Shown here in pieces: positions 8,419 to 19,815 of a stretch of DNA of 47,964 nt. Origin of the DNA: Nodularia spumigena CCY9414. GTDB taxonomy: Bacteria > Cyanobacteriota > Cyanobacteriia > Cyanobacteriales > Nostocaceae. Below the pieces are notes generated by a model. The model had not been told where the DNA came from, did no database searches, and saw only the letters and a program-made list of their open reading frames with translations. Every line of letters starts with the position of its first letter. Within the stretch, counting starts at the first letter, position 1. The stretch spans positions 3,775,651 to 3,823,614 of the forward strand of contig NZ_CP007203.1 in assembly GCF_000340565.2 (NCBI RefSeq). Reading direction: 5' to 3'. Made by a program: the position numbers and the translations under genes.

Positions 8419-8577
8419 TTACATTGCTACTCTTAAAAATACAACTGTTTCACTTGTTTGCTGACTTAAAGCATTAATCTTTTTAGCGATCGCTTGCAAC
8501 ATAAATTTTTCAGTCGAAACTCCCTGAATACTTGCCCATTGTTCAATTTTTTGTTGGAGTTGAGAAGGAAAATTCAT
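8419..8577 (-). CDS. 52-aa small protein, ribbon-helix-helix-like
   Basis: A short reading frame starting 'MNFPSQLQQKIEQWASIQGV' and continuing 'STEKFMLQAIAKKINAL'. A strand followed by two helices, with the 'GVSTEKFMLQAIAKKI' pattern, resembles small CopG/ribbon-helix-helix or antitoxin-like proteins common in cyanobacteria. It starts 9 bases after the cysteine desulfurase stop and ends 27 bases before the AAA ATPase start, so it lies within a continuous minus-strand gene string. It could be an autoregulator of the ATPase pair. A HIP1 octamer lies inside it. Confidence 0.6.
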   Translation of the reverse strand: MNFPSQLQQKIEQWASIQGVSTEKFMLQAIAKKINALSQQTSETVVFLRVAM

Positions 8578-8586
8578 ATTTTTAAC

Positions 8587-9738
8587 CTAATCCGGTGACA
8601 GTCTCCGCAAAACCTGCTTAAACACCATCGCCACCCAATCAACATCAGCCTCCGTAGTATCACGCCCCAAAGTCAAGCGCACCCCACCCAAAGCAGCTGA
8701 TTCTGGATAACCCATAGCTAAGAGTATAGGACTAGGGCTAAGTTTACCACTGTGACAGGCAGAACCGGCACTAATACCAATACCAGCTAAATTCATTTGT
8801 CGGACTAAGGCTTTACCACTGATTTTTTTACCATCAGCGTGTTCTAAACAGAAACTCACATGATGAGGTAAGCGATGATCGCGATCGCCTGTGGGAATTA
8901 AACCCGGAATATCTGCTAAGTTAGCAAATAGGCGATCGCGCAACTTCATTAACCGGGGGATTTCCCTCAGTAATTCTACGGCAGCAAATTCCGCAGCAAT
9001 TCCAAAACCAGCGATCGCAGGTACGGCTTGAGTGCCAGAACGCAATCCCATTTCTTGTCCCCCACCACCCAACAAAGGCACTAATTCGATATTCGGACGC
9101 ACATACAGCGCCCCAGCCCCTTGAGGACCATATATTTTATGACTGGAAAGACTGAGTAAATCTACTGGCATTTTCTGCACATCTATGGGTACACGTCCCG
9201 CAGCTTGGACTGCATCTGTGTGAAATAAAACACCATGTTTTTGGGTAATATTTCCCAGTTCTATAATTGGTTGGATAGTACCGATTTCACTTTGTCCGTA
9301 AATCACCGAAACTAAAACAGTGTTATTTTGCAAAGCTGCTGTTAAATCCTGGGGGTTAATTCTACCTTTAGTATCTACACCCAAGCGTGTGACTTCCCAA
9401 CCCCACATTTCCAACAACCGCGCTGGTTCCGAAATAGCCGAATGTTCCACCTGGGAAATAATTATGTGTTGCGGTACAGTGTATAATCTGGCAATGCCCA
9501 TAATGGCTAAATTATTGGCTTCTGTACCACCAGCAGTAAAAACTATAGATTCTGGATGAGCCGCATGAATTAAACCTGCAACTTGGATTCTGGCTTGTTC
9601 GACAATTGTGGCGGCGCGTTGTCCCCACTCATGTAAACTAGAAGGATTGCCCCATTGTTGATTCAGGACTGTCTGTATAGCTGCGATCGCTTCTGGACGA
9701 GTGGGAGTAGTGGCGCTGTAATCTAAATATATTTGCAT
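8587..9738 (-). CDS. Cysteine desulfurase, NifS/IscS family
   Basis: A 383-residue pyridoxal-phosphate enzyme that takes sulfur from L-cysteine as a persulfide for Fe-S clusters and other sulfur needs. It starts 'MQIYLDYSATTPTRPEA', the family signature. It has 'TAGGTEANNLAI' for cofactor binding, the Schiff-base lysine in 'SLSSHKIYGPQGAGALY', and the mobile catalytic cysteine in 'AGSACHSGKLSPS'. The length and all key residues are typical of group I NifS/IscS proteins. No nif genes are in the window, so I call it a housekeeping-type paralogue. It is the first gene of the minus-strand string that continues into the small protein and the AAA ATPase. Confidence 0.93.
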   Translation of the reverse strand: MQIYLDYSATTPTRPEAIAAIQTVLNQQWGNPSSLHEWGQRAATIVEQARIQVAGLIHAAHPESIVFTAGGTEANNLAIMGIARLYTVPQHIIISQVEHSAISEPARLLEMWGWEVTRLGVDTKGRINPQDLTAALQNNTVLVSVIYGQSEIGTIQPIIELGNITQKHGVLFHTDAVQAAGRVPIDVQKMPVDLLSLSSHKIYGPQGAGALYVRPNIELVPLLGGGGQEMGLRSGTQAVPAIAGFGIAAEFAAVELLREIPRLMKLRDRLFANLADIPGLIPTGDRDHRLPHHVSFCLEHADGKKISGKALVRQMNLAGIGISAGSACHSGKLSPSPILLAMGYPESAALGGVRLTLGRDTTEADVDWVAMVFKQVLRRLSPD

Positions 9739-9852
9739 ATTATCAATAATTCTGTGAAAAAACCTGAAGACTTCTGTATTAAGAGGTGGATTTGATTATC
9801 TGTGGATATAGTATAAATGTGTTCATCCCCAATCCACTTTTAGCAAATTACC

Positions 9853-11478
9853 GTGCAGATTTTTCCACCAAGAAAATATTTCCTGATTTTTTTTCTGATT
9901 TTCGCCATTGCTTGTCAAAAAGCCCAACCCCAAAATCAGCTTTTAGCAGCTTTACCACAAGATTCCTTAGTTCAAGTTTATTTTAACCATTCTCAGGCTT
10001 CAGAATACAAAGAACCTTACCGCCAGCAAACTCGCCTGGGGGATAACTTAGAACAACAGATTATTGATGCTATTTCTCAAGCTCAAAGCACAGTGGATGT
10101 AGCCATTCAAGAATTACGTTTACCTAAAATTTCCCAAGCACTAGCCCAGAGACAAAAAGCGGGTGTGAAAGTGAGGGTAATTTTAGAAGATAATTACAGT
10201 CGCCCTTTGAGTAGTTTAACACCTGCGGAAGTTCAAAAGTTAACGCCTAGAGAACAAGCCCGTTATCAAGAATTTCGTAATTTTGTAGACTTGAACCAAG
10301 ATAATCAACTCAGCCCCGAAGAAATTAATCAACGAGATGCTTTAATAATTTTAAATAATGCCAAAATTCCTTGGATAGATGACCGGGCTGATGGTTCAGC
10401 CGGTAGTAATTTAATGCATCACAAATTTGTGATTGTGGATAATCGTTGGGTAATTAAAACTTCGGCTAATTTTACTTTGAGTGATATTCACGGCGATTAT
10501 ACAAATCTTAGCAGTTTAGGCAATGCCAATAATTTTTTAAAGATTGATAGCCCAGAATTAGCTGTTTTATTTACTGAGGAGTTTAATATTATGTGGGGTG
10601 ATGGCCCAGGAGGTAAGCCAGATAGTAGATTTGGGTTGCAAAAACCGATGCGAGCGCCTCAAAATATCACATTAGGTGACACCAAAATAACAGTCCATTT
10701 TTCGCCTACTTCCTCCACCCAACCTTGGAATAAATCTAGCAATGGTTTAATGGGAGAAACTTTAAAATCCGCAACTAAATCTATTGATATGGCGTTGTTT
10801 GTTTTTTCTGAACAGCGTTTAGCTAATATTATTAAAACCCGCCATCAAAAAAATGTTTCTATCCGGGCTTTGATTGATTCACAATTTGCTTATCGTTACT
10901 ATAGTGACGCTATGGATATGATGGGAGTAGCGCTGAGTAATAATTGTAAATATGAACTAGATAATAATCCTTGGCAAAATCCCCTAACTACTGTGGGTGT
11001 ACCTACCTTAGCTAGAGGTGATTTATTGCATCATAAATTTGGCGTAATTGATCAACAAACAGTAATTACAGGTTCTCATAATTGGTCAAAAGCTGCCAAT
11101 CATGGTAATGATGAAACAGTATTAATAGTGGAAAATCCGACCATTGCCGCCCATTATGTGCGAGAATTTAACCGTCTTTATGCTGATGCTAAACTTGGTG
11201 TACCGCTATCAGTTCAACAAAAAATTTCCGCAGAAGAAAAACAATGTCCTCAGATAATCAGTCAGACATCTAGCAAGTTTCTAGAAATTAAACCCGTAAA
11301 TATCAATACTGCGACTCTAGAAGAATTGGTAACTCTTCCGGGAATAGGTGAGCAATTAGCCCAAAAAATTATAATTGCTCGTCAGCAGCAAAAGTTTACA
11401 TCTCTAGCAGATTTAACCAGAGTATCAGGAATTAGCACTAAGAGTACAGAAAAATGGCGCGATCGCATTATTTGGTAA
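9853..11478 (+). CDS. PLD-family lipoprotein with EF-hand-like loop and C-terminal helix-hairpin-helix
   Basis: A 541-residue protein starting at GTG. Residues 1-21 form a lipoprotein signal with lipobox 'FAIAC' (Cys21), so it is probably exported and lipid-anchored. Two phospholipase D motifs follow: 'MHHKFVIVD' near residue 189 and 'LLHHKFGVID' near residue 391, both with intact HxK...D. Between the first strands and the first HKD lies an insertion carrying 'DLNQDNQLSPEE' (residues 146-157), which matches a calcium-binding EF-hand loop at positions 1, 3, 5, 8 and 12. Residues about 480-541 are a ComEA-like helix-hairpin-helix DNA-binding domain ('VNINTATLEELVTLPGIGEQ'). The combination suggests an extracytoplasmic, calcium-responsive DNA nuclease. 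Phospholipase activity is the alternative. Confidence 0.88.
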   Translation: MQIFPPRKYFLIFFLIFAIACQKAQPQNQLLAALPQDSLVQVYFNHSQASEYKEPYRQQTRLGDNLEQQIIDAISQAQSTVDVAIQELRLPKISQALAQRQKAGVKVRVILEDNYSRPLSSLTPAEVQKLTPREQARYQEFRNFVDLNQDNQLSPEEINQRDALIILNNAKIPWIDDRADGSAGSNLMHHKFVIVDNRWVIKTSANFTLSDIHGDYTNLSSLGNANNFLKIDSPELAVLFTEEFNIMWGDGPGGKPDSRFGLQKPMRAPQNITLGDTKITVHFSPTSSTQPWNKSSNGLMGETLKSATKSIDMALFVFSEQRLANIIKTRHQKNVSIRALIDSQFAYRYYSDAMDMMGVALSNNCKYELDNNPWQNPLTTVGVPTLARGDLLHHKFGVIDQQTVITGSHNWSKAANHGNDETVLIVENPTIAAHYVREFNRLYADAKLGVPLSVQQKISAEEKQCPQIISQTSSKFLEIKPVNINTATLEELVTLPGIGEQLAQKIIIARQQQKFTSLADLTRVSGISTKSTEKWRDRIIW

Positions 11479-12109
11479 AAATCTTGACTAGGAATTAAGT
11501 TTTGGCAGTAGCGCTCAAGGTATACTTTTCCAGCCTGGGTGCGAAATCACAAACATAATCCCATGAATCAGCAACATCTTGGGACATTTCTGACAGCAGA
11601 TGTCTTGATATACTCATTCTTACCTTAAGCCTGTAAGCCTCTGATTTGTGAGAACTTCAGCAAATCAACACACAATCTTCATAAACAGAAAATTGTGTGT
11701 TGGGTCTATATATCCGAAAATACGCTAAAATACTTGATATATCCAAGTCTAAGACATTTTTTCATCTAGCTTGATTATGTATTTTTTATATAAACATTCA
11801 GTGTACTAGTAGCAAAAATATAGATTCACCAGTATTGTGTGATATGCCCTGGTGAAGCTATTAGTTAGTGAAATAAAAAAACTAAGTATGACTGTCATCA
11901 AGTTAAAATCTCTAAGGTATTGTAAAAAGTCAGACAAGTGGAAATTATTCAGGAATTTATCTGATTTCAGTACGTGCGATCGCTGCTGAACATTTAGTTT
12001 TACCTTGTCACCACCTAGAAGTGGTGCTTAATTTCACGGGAAACTAGGCCAAAACCTTTGAGATGTACTTCCATAGTTAAAGTTCACAGTTATTGGGGAG
12101 AAAATTACA
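11479..12109. other. 631-bp intergenic region with two hairpins
   Basis: No convincing gene is seen. It holds a perfect 11-bp inverted repeat (CAACACACAAT at 11666-11676, partner ending at 11702) and a short perfect hairpin 'CACCACCTAGAAGTGGTG' at 12009-12026. The second lies about 85 bases before the next start codon, probably in that gene's leader. A strong Shine-Dalgarno (GGGGAG) stands before the ATG at 12110. The promoter could not be placed with confidence. Confidence 0.6.
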
Positions 12110-13024
12110 ATGAACTCATTGACCAAATTTTTGTCACACAGCACATTCACATTAGTCGGTTTAGGTATAGCCACAGTTCCCGCTCACGCCCTTACAGTTA
12201 ATACAACTGACGAGGCTAACGCTTTAGTTAACCAAATTGTGGGCAGTGGTATCACTTTTTCCAATGCTACATACACAGGCGCACCTGCTGCTTCTGGTAT
12301 TTTCACCAACGGCTTATCTTCAGGAATAGGCATAGGTAATGGTATAATTCTCACCAGTGGTGACGCTAACCTGGCAGTCGGACCAAATAACGCTGGAAGC
12401 GCAGGAGAAAGCAACGGTTTACCAGGAGATGCTGACTTAGACAGCTTAATTCCTGGAAATACTTTAGATGCCTCTGTTCTGGAATTTGATTTTGTCTCAG
12501 ACAGTGGGAATCTCTTCTTCAACTACGTTTTTGCATCAGAAGAATACCCCGAATTTGTGAATAGTCCTTTCAATGATGTATTTGCTTTCTTCTTGAATGG
12601 GCAAAATCTTGCCTTAATTCCTGGAACTACCACCCCAGTTTCCATCAATACTGTTAATGGTGGCAACCCAATAGGTACTGACGCTACCAACCCTCAGTTT
12701 TTCATCGACAACAGCACAGGCGCTTTCAATATTGAATATGATGGTTTTACCACAATATTCACTGCTCAAGCCACAGGATTAGTTCCTGGTAGTACCAATA
12801 CAATTAAATTGGCAATTGCAGATACATCTGATACTGCTTTGGATTCGGCTGTGTTTTTTGAAGGTGGTACTTTCGCAGCAGAGCCAACACCAACACCAGT
12901 ACTTTCTCCAGTCGCCTCTGTTCCTGAACCAACCACTATCTTGGGTCTGTTGGCATTCGGTGCTTTTGGTGCTGCTACCGGGTTGAAGCGCAAACAACAA
13001 TACAAAACTATTGCTCCAGTATAA
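12110..13024 (+). CDS. Choice-of-anchor L PEP-CTERM exported protein
   Basis: A 304-residue exported protein. Residues 1-27 are a Sec signal peptide ending 'VPAHA'. The body is a choice-of-anchor-L domain, recognised from 'GIGIGNGIILTSGDANLAVG', 'ASVLEFDFVSDSGNLFFNYV' and the following 'FASEEYPEFV...FNDVFAFFLNG'. The C-terminus has 'VPEPTTILGLLAFGAFGAAT' followed by 'GLKRKQQ', the tripartite PEP-CTERM sorting signal (PEP, hydrophobic helix, basic cluster), preceded by a Pro/Thr linker. It should be processed by an exosortase and delivered to the surface, sheath or exopolysaccharide. The function of the anchored domain is unknown; adhesion or a structural role is plausible. A rho-independent terminator follows the stop. 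Confidence 0.93.
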   Translation: MNSLTKFLSHSTFTLVGLGIATVPAHALTVNTTDEANALVNQIVGSGITFSNATYTGAPAASGIFTNGLSSGIGIGNGIILTSGDANLAVGPNNAGSAGESNGLPGDADLDSLIPGNTLDASVLEFDFVSDSGNLFFNYVFASEEYPEFVNSPFNDVFAFFLNGQNLALIPGTTTPVSINTVNGGNPIGTDATNPQFFIDNSTGAFNIEYDGFTTIFTAQATGLVPGSTNTIKLAIADTSDTALDSAVFFEGGTFAAEPTPTPVLSPVASVPEPTTILGLLAFGAFGAATGLKRKQQYKTIAPV

Positions 13025-13055
13025 TCCATTACCCATTTAATTGAAAAACGTTTGG

Positions 13056-13086
13056 ACTGCCATTGAAAGACACGGCAGTTTTTTAT
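13056..13086 (+). terminator. Rho-independent terminator of the PEP-CTERM gene
   Basis: Stem ACTGCC (13056-13061) and GGCAGT (13074-13079) with a 12-base loop, followed directly by a run of T (13079-13085). It stands 32 bases after the PEP-CTERM stop codon in the expected orientation. Confidence 0.75.
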
Positions 13087-13256
13087 TTTGAGGTTTCCCA
13101 AACAGGGACATCATATCACCTACTCCCCACGGACCACAGACCACGGACCACTCCCCACTCCTTTTTTAAGGAATTACTAAGGGAGTTGTGTCCCCCTCCA
13201 GTGCTAGAGTGTAAGATGACATTGCATAATCTTATGTCTTCCCAGAACCTATCTGA

Positions 13257-14732
<1,476 letters not shown>

Positions 14733-14740
14733 GCTCAGTG

Positions 14741-14834
14741 AACAGTTATCAGTGAACAGTGATCAGAAAAAAAGTGATAACTGTTCATTGATAATTCAAT
14801 GACCGATAACTGATAACTGACAACTGACAACTGA
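14741..14834. repeat. STRR-type repeats between atpD and atpC
   Basis: A run of short units such as 'AACAGTTATCAGTGAACAGT' and 'GATAACTGATAACTGACAAC' fills the gap between the beta and epsilon genes. The two halves are in opposite orientation, so the mRNA could fold here. The same repeat family occurs at 23384, 38676, 44137, 44259, 44838, 44938 and 47540. Confidence 0.88.
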
Positions 14835-14837
14835 AAA

Positions 14838-15251
14838 ATGACTCTAACCGTTCGTGTAGTTTCCCCAGATAAAACAGTATGGGATGCTGTAGCTGAAGAA
14901 GTAGTTCTACCCAGCACTACTGGTCAGTTAGGTATTCTCAGTGGACACGCACCGATGTTGACAGCTTTGGATACAGGTGTGATGCGCGTCCGTGCTAGCA
15001 AAAACGAAGATTGGCAAGCGATCGCTCTACTGGGTGGCTTTGCTGAAGTTGAAGAAGATGAAGTAACCATTCTGGTGAACGGTGCTGAACGTGGCGACGC
15101 GATTAAACTTGAAGATGCTCGTGCTGCTTTTAATCAAGCACAAACACGTCTCAATCAAGTGACTCCAGGCGAAAAACAAGCCCAAATTCAGGCAACCCAA
15201 GCCTTTAAACGCGCCCGCGCTCGCTTCCAAGCGGCTGGCGGTTCTGTCTAA
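14838..15251 (+). CDS. atpC: F1Fo ATP synthase subunit epsilon
   Basis: A 137-residue epsilon subunit (atpE in some cyanobacterial naming). The N-terminal beta-sandwich starts '[20 protein letters not shown]' and includes '[20 protein letters not shown]', the family hallmark. The C-terminal two-helix hairpin (about residues 88-137, '[19 protein letters not shown]') is present. It binds the central stalk and restrains ATP hydrolysis. The length is normal for cyanobacteria. No clear Shine-Dalgarno precedes the ATG, because the leader is made of STRR repeats ending 'CAACTGAAAAATG'. Its translation may therefore depend on atpD read-through or on the repeat structure. Confidence 0.98.
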   Translation: MTLTVRVVSPDKTVWDAVAEEVVLPSTTGQLGILSGHAPMLTALDTGVMRVRASKNEDWQAIALLGGFAEVEEDEVTILVNGAERGDAIKLEDARAAFNQAQTRLNQVTPGEKQAQIQATQAFKRARARFQAAGGSV

Positions 15252-15278
15252 AATTACACACAGACACTTTGGTTTTGT

Positions 15279-15314
15279 GGGGTGGGCAAGGATTGCCCGC
15301 CCCTTGGTGTTTTT
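15279..15314 (+). terminator. Terminator of the atpD-atpC operon
   Basis: Strong stem GGGGTGGGCAA (15279-15289) and TTGCCCGCCCC (15293-15303) with a 3-base loop and one G-U pair, followed by 'TTGGTGTTTTT'. It lies 28 bases after the epsilon stop codon. The stem itself is also of a repeat type common in cyanobacterial intergenic DNA. Confidence 0.7.
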
Positions 15315-15316
15315 CA

Positions 15317-15359
15317 ACGCAGAGGGGCGCTAAGTTAACGCGAAGGTACGCGGAGTTTG
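15317..15359. repeat. 43-bp dispersed repeat, copy 1
   Basis: 'CGCAGAGGGGCGCTAAGTTA' followed by 'ACGCGAAGGTACGCGGAGTTTGG'. An almost identical copy lies in opposite orientation at 21193-21238, about 6 kb away between two isiA-family genes. Confidence 0.85.
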
Positions 15360-15360
15360 G

Positions 15361-16581
15361 TTATTTTTTTTGCATGAGTTGCCAACATTGTTGGGCGATC
15401 GCCCAGTCTTCTTGAGTCCGAATTACTAATACCCGCACAGCAGAGTTATCTGTGGCTATATCTTGATCAATCGGCTGTTGTTGATTTTTTGATGGGTCAA
15501 TTTTTAAGCCTAAAAAGCTAAAGGCTTCACAGGCTGCTTGGCGTATTCCTGGCGATTTTTCCCCTATACCTGCTGTGAATACTAATGCATCTAATCCGCC
15601 TAAGCTGGCTAGCATGGAGCCAATACCAGACCGTAAGTGATGTACGTACATATCCCAAGCTAGTTGAGCGCGGTAGTTCCCTTGGGCGATCGCCGCTATC
15701 ACCTGGGGTAAGTCGCTGGATACACCCGAAATTCCTCGTAATCCAGAAGCTTTATTTAATACATAGTCTAGCCTTTCCGCAGAGTAGTTAGATTGCCGCA
15801 ATAAATAAATTAAAATCCCTGGATCAACTGAACCAGAACGGCTACCCATCATCAACCCATCTAGGGGAGTGAATCCCATAGTCGTATCAATACTGCGTCC
15901 ATTTTTAATCGCCGCTAACGAGCAACCATTGCCTAAATGACAGGTAATTAAGCGCAGGGATGCTAAATCTCGGTCGAGGATTTGAGCCGCACGATTTGAG
16001 CAATATTGATGACTGATACCATGAAAACCGTAGCGGCGAATACCTTCCTCTACCCACTCATAGGGACCAGGATAAATGGCGGCGGCATCCGGGAGAGTGG
16101 CATGAAATCCGGTATCAAACACCGCTACTTGAGTGACATCTCCCAAGCTTTGCTCAATGGCTTCTATGCCTTCTAAAGCGGCTGGATTGTGTGCTGGCGC
16201 TAGACTCGATAATTTGGAGATCGTTTGTTTTACCTCTTCAGTGATTACCACACTCTTTCTGTATTCCTGACCACCATGTACTACACGATGCCCCACCATA
16301 TCAATTTCTGAGAGATGTTCGATTACCTTGGTAGCACCACGAGTCAGAGTATAGAGCATATAGGCGACGTGTGCGCGTCGCGAGTCGCCATAAATTGATT
16401 CTTGCAGCGTTTCACCCGTAGCTGTTTTCACTTCAATTTCTGCCACACCCCGGTCTTGAGTCCAGTTAACTTTTCCTGACCACAGAGGTTGGGGTGCGAC
16501 CGTGGGTAAACAATTATCCGCAATTTCATACAGACAACTTTTTTGGCTACTAGATCCAGCATTTAATACTAGTATTTTCAT
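15361..16581 (-). CDS. ackA: Acetate kinase
   Basis: A 406-residue acetate kinase that converts acetyl phosphate and ADP to acetate and ATP. It starts 'MKILVLNAGSSSQKSCLYEI' (the NAGSSS phosphate motif). It has 'VVHGGQEYRKSV' with the catalytic-site His/Gly, 'VFDTGFHATLP', the second signature 'YGFHGISHQYC', 'LITCHLGNGCSLAAI' and the C-terminal 'LVFTAGIGEKSPGIRQA'. Family residues are intact and the length is normal. No pta gene is adjacent. It is transcribed convergently toward the atp operon and stands 208 bases downstream of tal on the same strand. It probably serves fermentation or acetate overflow. Confidence 0.97.
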   Translation of the reverse strand: MKILVLNAGSSSQKSCLYEIADNCLPTVAPQPLWSGKVNWTQDRGVAEIEVKTATGETLQESIYGDSRRAHVAYMLYTLTRGATKVIEHLSEIDMVGHRVVHGGQEYRKSVVITEEVKQTISKLSSLAPAHNPAALEGIEAIEQSLGDVTQVAVFDTGFHATLPDAAAIYPGPYEWVEEGIRRYGFHGISHQYCSNRAAQILDRDLASLRLITCHLGNGCSLAAIKNGRSIDTTMGFTPLDGLMMGSRSGSVDPGILIYLLRQSNYSAERLDYVLNKASGLRGISGVSSDLPQVIAAIAQGNYRAQLAWDMYVHHLRSGIGSMLASLGGLDALVFTAGIGEKSPGIRQAACEAFSFLGLKIDPSKNQQQPIDQDIATDNSAVRVLVIRTQEDWAIAQQCWQLMQKK

Positions 16582-16789
16582 TACTTTTTCTTTTACTCAA
16601 TAACTCTAAGCGATAGACGCAAAACGCCAAGGAATCCTCGAACTTGAGGACGAGGAGGTATGTCAAGTAATAGAGGTAACTTTAGATGTTGATGAGAATT
16701 AGAAATCAGCTGAAGCGGTCAGTTGTTAATGGTTGATATTTTTATTAAAACTGACCACTAACAACTAACTACCTTCTACCATTTACATC

Positions 16790-17794
16790 CTAATGGCTGG
16801 CCACTGCTTCTCCTTCAAGGCTAGCTAGTCGCTCTGCTAATAGTTTTTCTAAAGAAACCAGAGCTTTGGTAAAGCCATCAATACCTTCTGCTAGTTTGTC
16901 AGATGCCATGCGGTCAGCAGCGTGCATCTTGTCATAGGTAGCTTTATCAACGGATATCTTTTTGATTTCCATGTTTGCTGCTTTAGCAGGATCAAGTTTG
17001 CGTGGCAATTCTCCCTCAGTTGCTTGCAATTCCGCTAACAGTCCCGGAGAAATGGTCAACAAGTCACAACCAGCCAGTTCGGTAATTTCGCCAATGTTGC
17101 GGAAGCTGGCTCCCATAACTTCGGTTTTATAGCCGAATTTTTTGTAGTAGTTGTAGACTGTGGTTACAGACAATACCCCTGGATCTTCGGCGGCTGGATA
17201 GCTATCGCGTCCGGTATCTTTTTTGTACCAGTCGAGAATCCGACCGACGAAGGGAGAAATTAAGGTAACGCCGGCTTCCGCACAGGCGATCGCTTGGTGC
17301 AGACCAAACAATAAAGTTAAGTTACAATGAATACCTTCTTTCTCCAGTATTTCCGCAGCGCGAATGCCTTCCCAAGTGGTGGCAATTTTAATTAAGACGC
17401 GATCGCGATCGACACCAGCCGCCTTGTACTGGGCAATTAATTCTCTAGCTTTGCTCACAGTAGCTTCGGTATCAAAAGACAAACGAGCGTCTACTTCTGT
17501 CGAAACACGACCAGGAATAATTTGTAAAATCTTTAAACCGAAAGCCACTGCTAGACGGTCAAAAGCCAAAGTCACGATATCTGCTTGGCTAGCAGCCGAA
17601 CCAGCATCTTTCTTCGCTTGAAGTAAAGTTTGATCAACAATTTCCTGATATTCGGGCATCTGTGCCGCCGCCGTAATCAGAGAAGGATTGGTAGTAGCAT
17701 CTTGGGGTGTAAACTTCTCAATAGCCTTGATATCCCCTGTATCCGCCACCACAACGGTCATTTGGCGTAATTGTTCTAGTAAAGTTTTAGACAT
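16790..17794 (-). CDS. tal: Transaldolase, TalB type
   Basis: A 334-residue class I transaldolase of the pentose-phosphate pathway, moving a dihydroxyacetone unit between sugar phosphates. Recognised from '[20 protein letters not shown]' followed by 'TNPSLI', and from '[20 protein letters not shown]', which contains the Schiff-base lysine. '[20 protein letters not shown]' and '[14 protein letters not shown]' follow. The length matches the E. coli TalB-like group. It is co-oriented with gap upstream, and tal near gap1 is a known arrangement in Nostoc relatives, which suggests a role in heterotrophic or dark sugar catabolism. A Shine-Dalgarno-like GGAG stands before the ATG (read on the minus strand near 17805). 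Confidence 0.97.
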   Translation of the reverse strand: MSKTLLEQLRQMTVVVADTGDIKAIEKFTPQDATTNPSLITAAAQMPEYQEIVDQTLLQAKKDAGSAASQADIVTLAFDRLAVAFGLKILQIIPGRVSTEVDARLSFDTEATVSKARELIAQYKAAGVDRDRVLIKIATTWEGIRAAEILEKEGIHCNLTLLFGLHQAIACAEAGVTLISPFVGRILDWYKKDTGRDSYPAAEDPGVLSVTTVYNYYKKFGYKTEVMGASFRNIGEITELAGCDLLTISPGLLAELQATEGELPRKLDPAKAANMEIKKISVDKATYDKMHAADRMASDKLAEGIDGFTKALVSLEKLLAERLASLEGEAVASH

Positions 17795-18183
17795 ATTTTT
17801 CTCCGTGAGTTGTGCTGGTTTCGGACGTACTTAATTCCTTACTTGTTTACACTCTTGACTGTTCCTCAGAATTCCGATTTTGGCAATTTTTCTTAAACAT
17901 TGCCCACATTGGCTAGCTGAAATTAGCCACAGCCCTATTTTAGGTGCGTTCTCCCAAAATTGGCTGTCCAATGGAATGCACTTTAATTAAATCAGTTGTT
18001 TCCAACTTACCAATTGGCTCAAACCATTTCTATTGTAGAGACGCGATAAATCACGTCTGTGGGGTTATCGCGTCTCTCATCAAGCACCCGCACCGCAAGG
18101 CGTTCGTCAAAAGTCAAAAGGCTTATAGAATAGACTTTTGAATTATTTAGGGGTTTTATTTACGCCGATGCTGTACTAGTGAG
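17795..18183. repeat. Intergenic region with 12-bp palindromic repeat
   Basis: A 389-bp gap between gap and tal without a gene. It carries a perfect 12-bp inverted repeat, GAGACGCGATAA (18038-18049) and TTATCGCGTCTC (18065-18076). This is one of the 'GTAGAGACG' palindromic elements also seen near 46450 and 47240. The tal promoter presumably lies between about 17805 and 18000 but could not be fixed. Confidence 0.75.
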
Positions 18184-19509
<1,326 letters not shown>

Positions 19510-19755
19510 TTAACTAATCCCCAAGTCTTTTTTACTACTTTTCAACTGTTTCCAAAGAATCTGAATTTGCTTGTAAGCCTCCTCCGGGGAAAGCTTACCA
19601 CCAGTTTGTAAAGTGCAAATATAACTTACCCGTTGAGAAAAATCTTGGAGATTAGCATTAAACACCAAGTATTCTTGTTTAAACTCCCCGCAATATGGAT
19701 GTCGGGGATAAAGAAAATCAGATAATTCCGATAGGAAATTATTTGGCTGGTTCAT
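19510..19755 (-). CDS. Small conserved cyanobacterial protein (DUF7219-like)
   Basis: An 81-residue soluble protein with a pattern I recall from a widespread cyanobacterial family: 'DFLYPRHPYCGEFKQEYLVF' then 'NANLQDFSQRVSYICTLQTG' and 'GKLSPEEAYKQIQILWKQLK'. The name DUF7219 is from memory and should be checked. No enzyme motif is visible; the protein is helical after residue 25. It stands downstream of the expanded isi cluster in the same direction but 60 bases after a small membrane protein gene, so membership of the iron-stress regulon is possible and unproven. Confidence 0.75.
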   Translation of the reverse strand: MNQPNNFLSELSDFLYPRHPYCGEFKQEYLVFNANLQDFSQRVSYICTLQTGGKLSPEEAYKQIQILWKQLKSSKKDLGIS

Positions 19756-19815
19756 AGGTGTTTAGATTTGAAAGTTAATAGTAGTAGAAATTAAAAATTA
19801 TCGCGTTATAAAATT

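Noticed and set aside
12009-12026. Riboswitch in the PEP-CTERM leader
   Set aside because: Only a single 6-bp hairpin is visible; no known riboswitch core motif could be recognised.
12184-12522. Minus-strand frames inside the PEP-CTERM gene
   Set aside because: They are antisense shadows of a gene with clear domain motifs and have no ribosome site.
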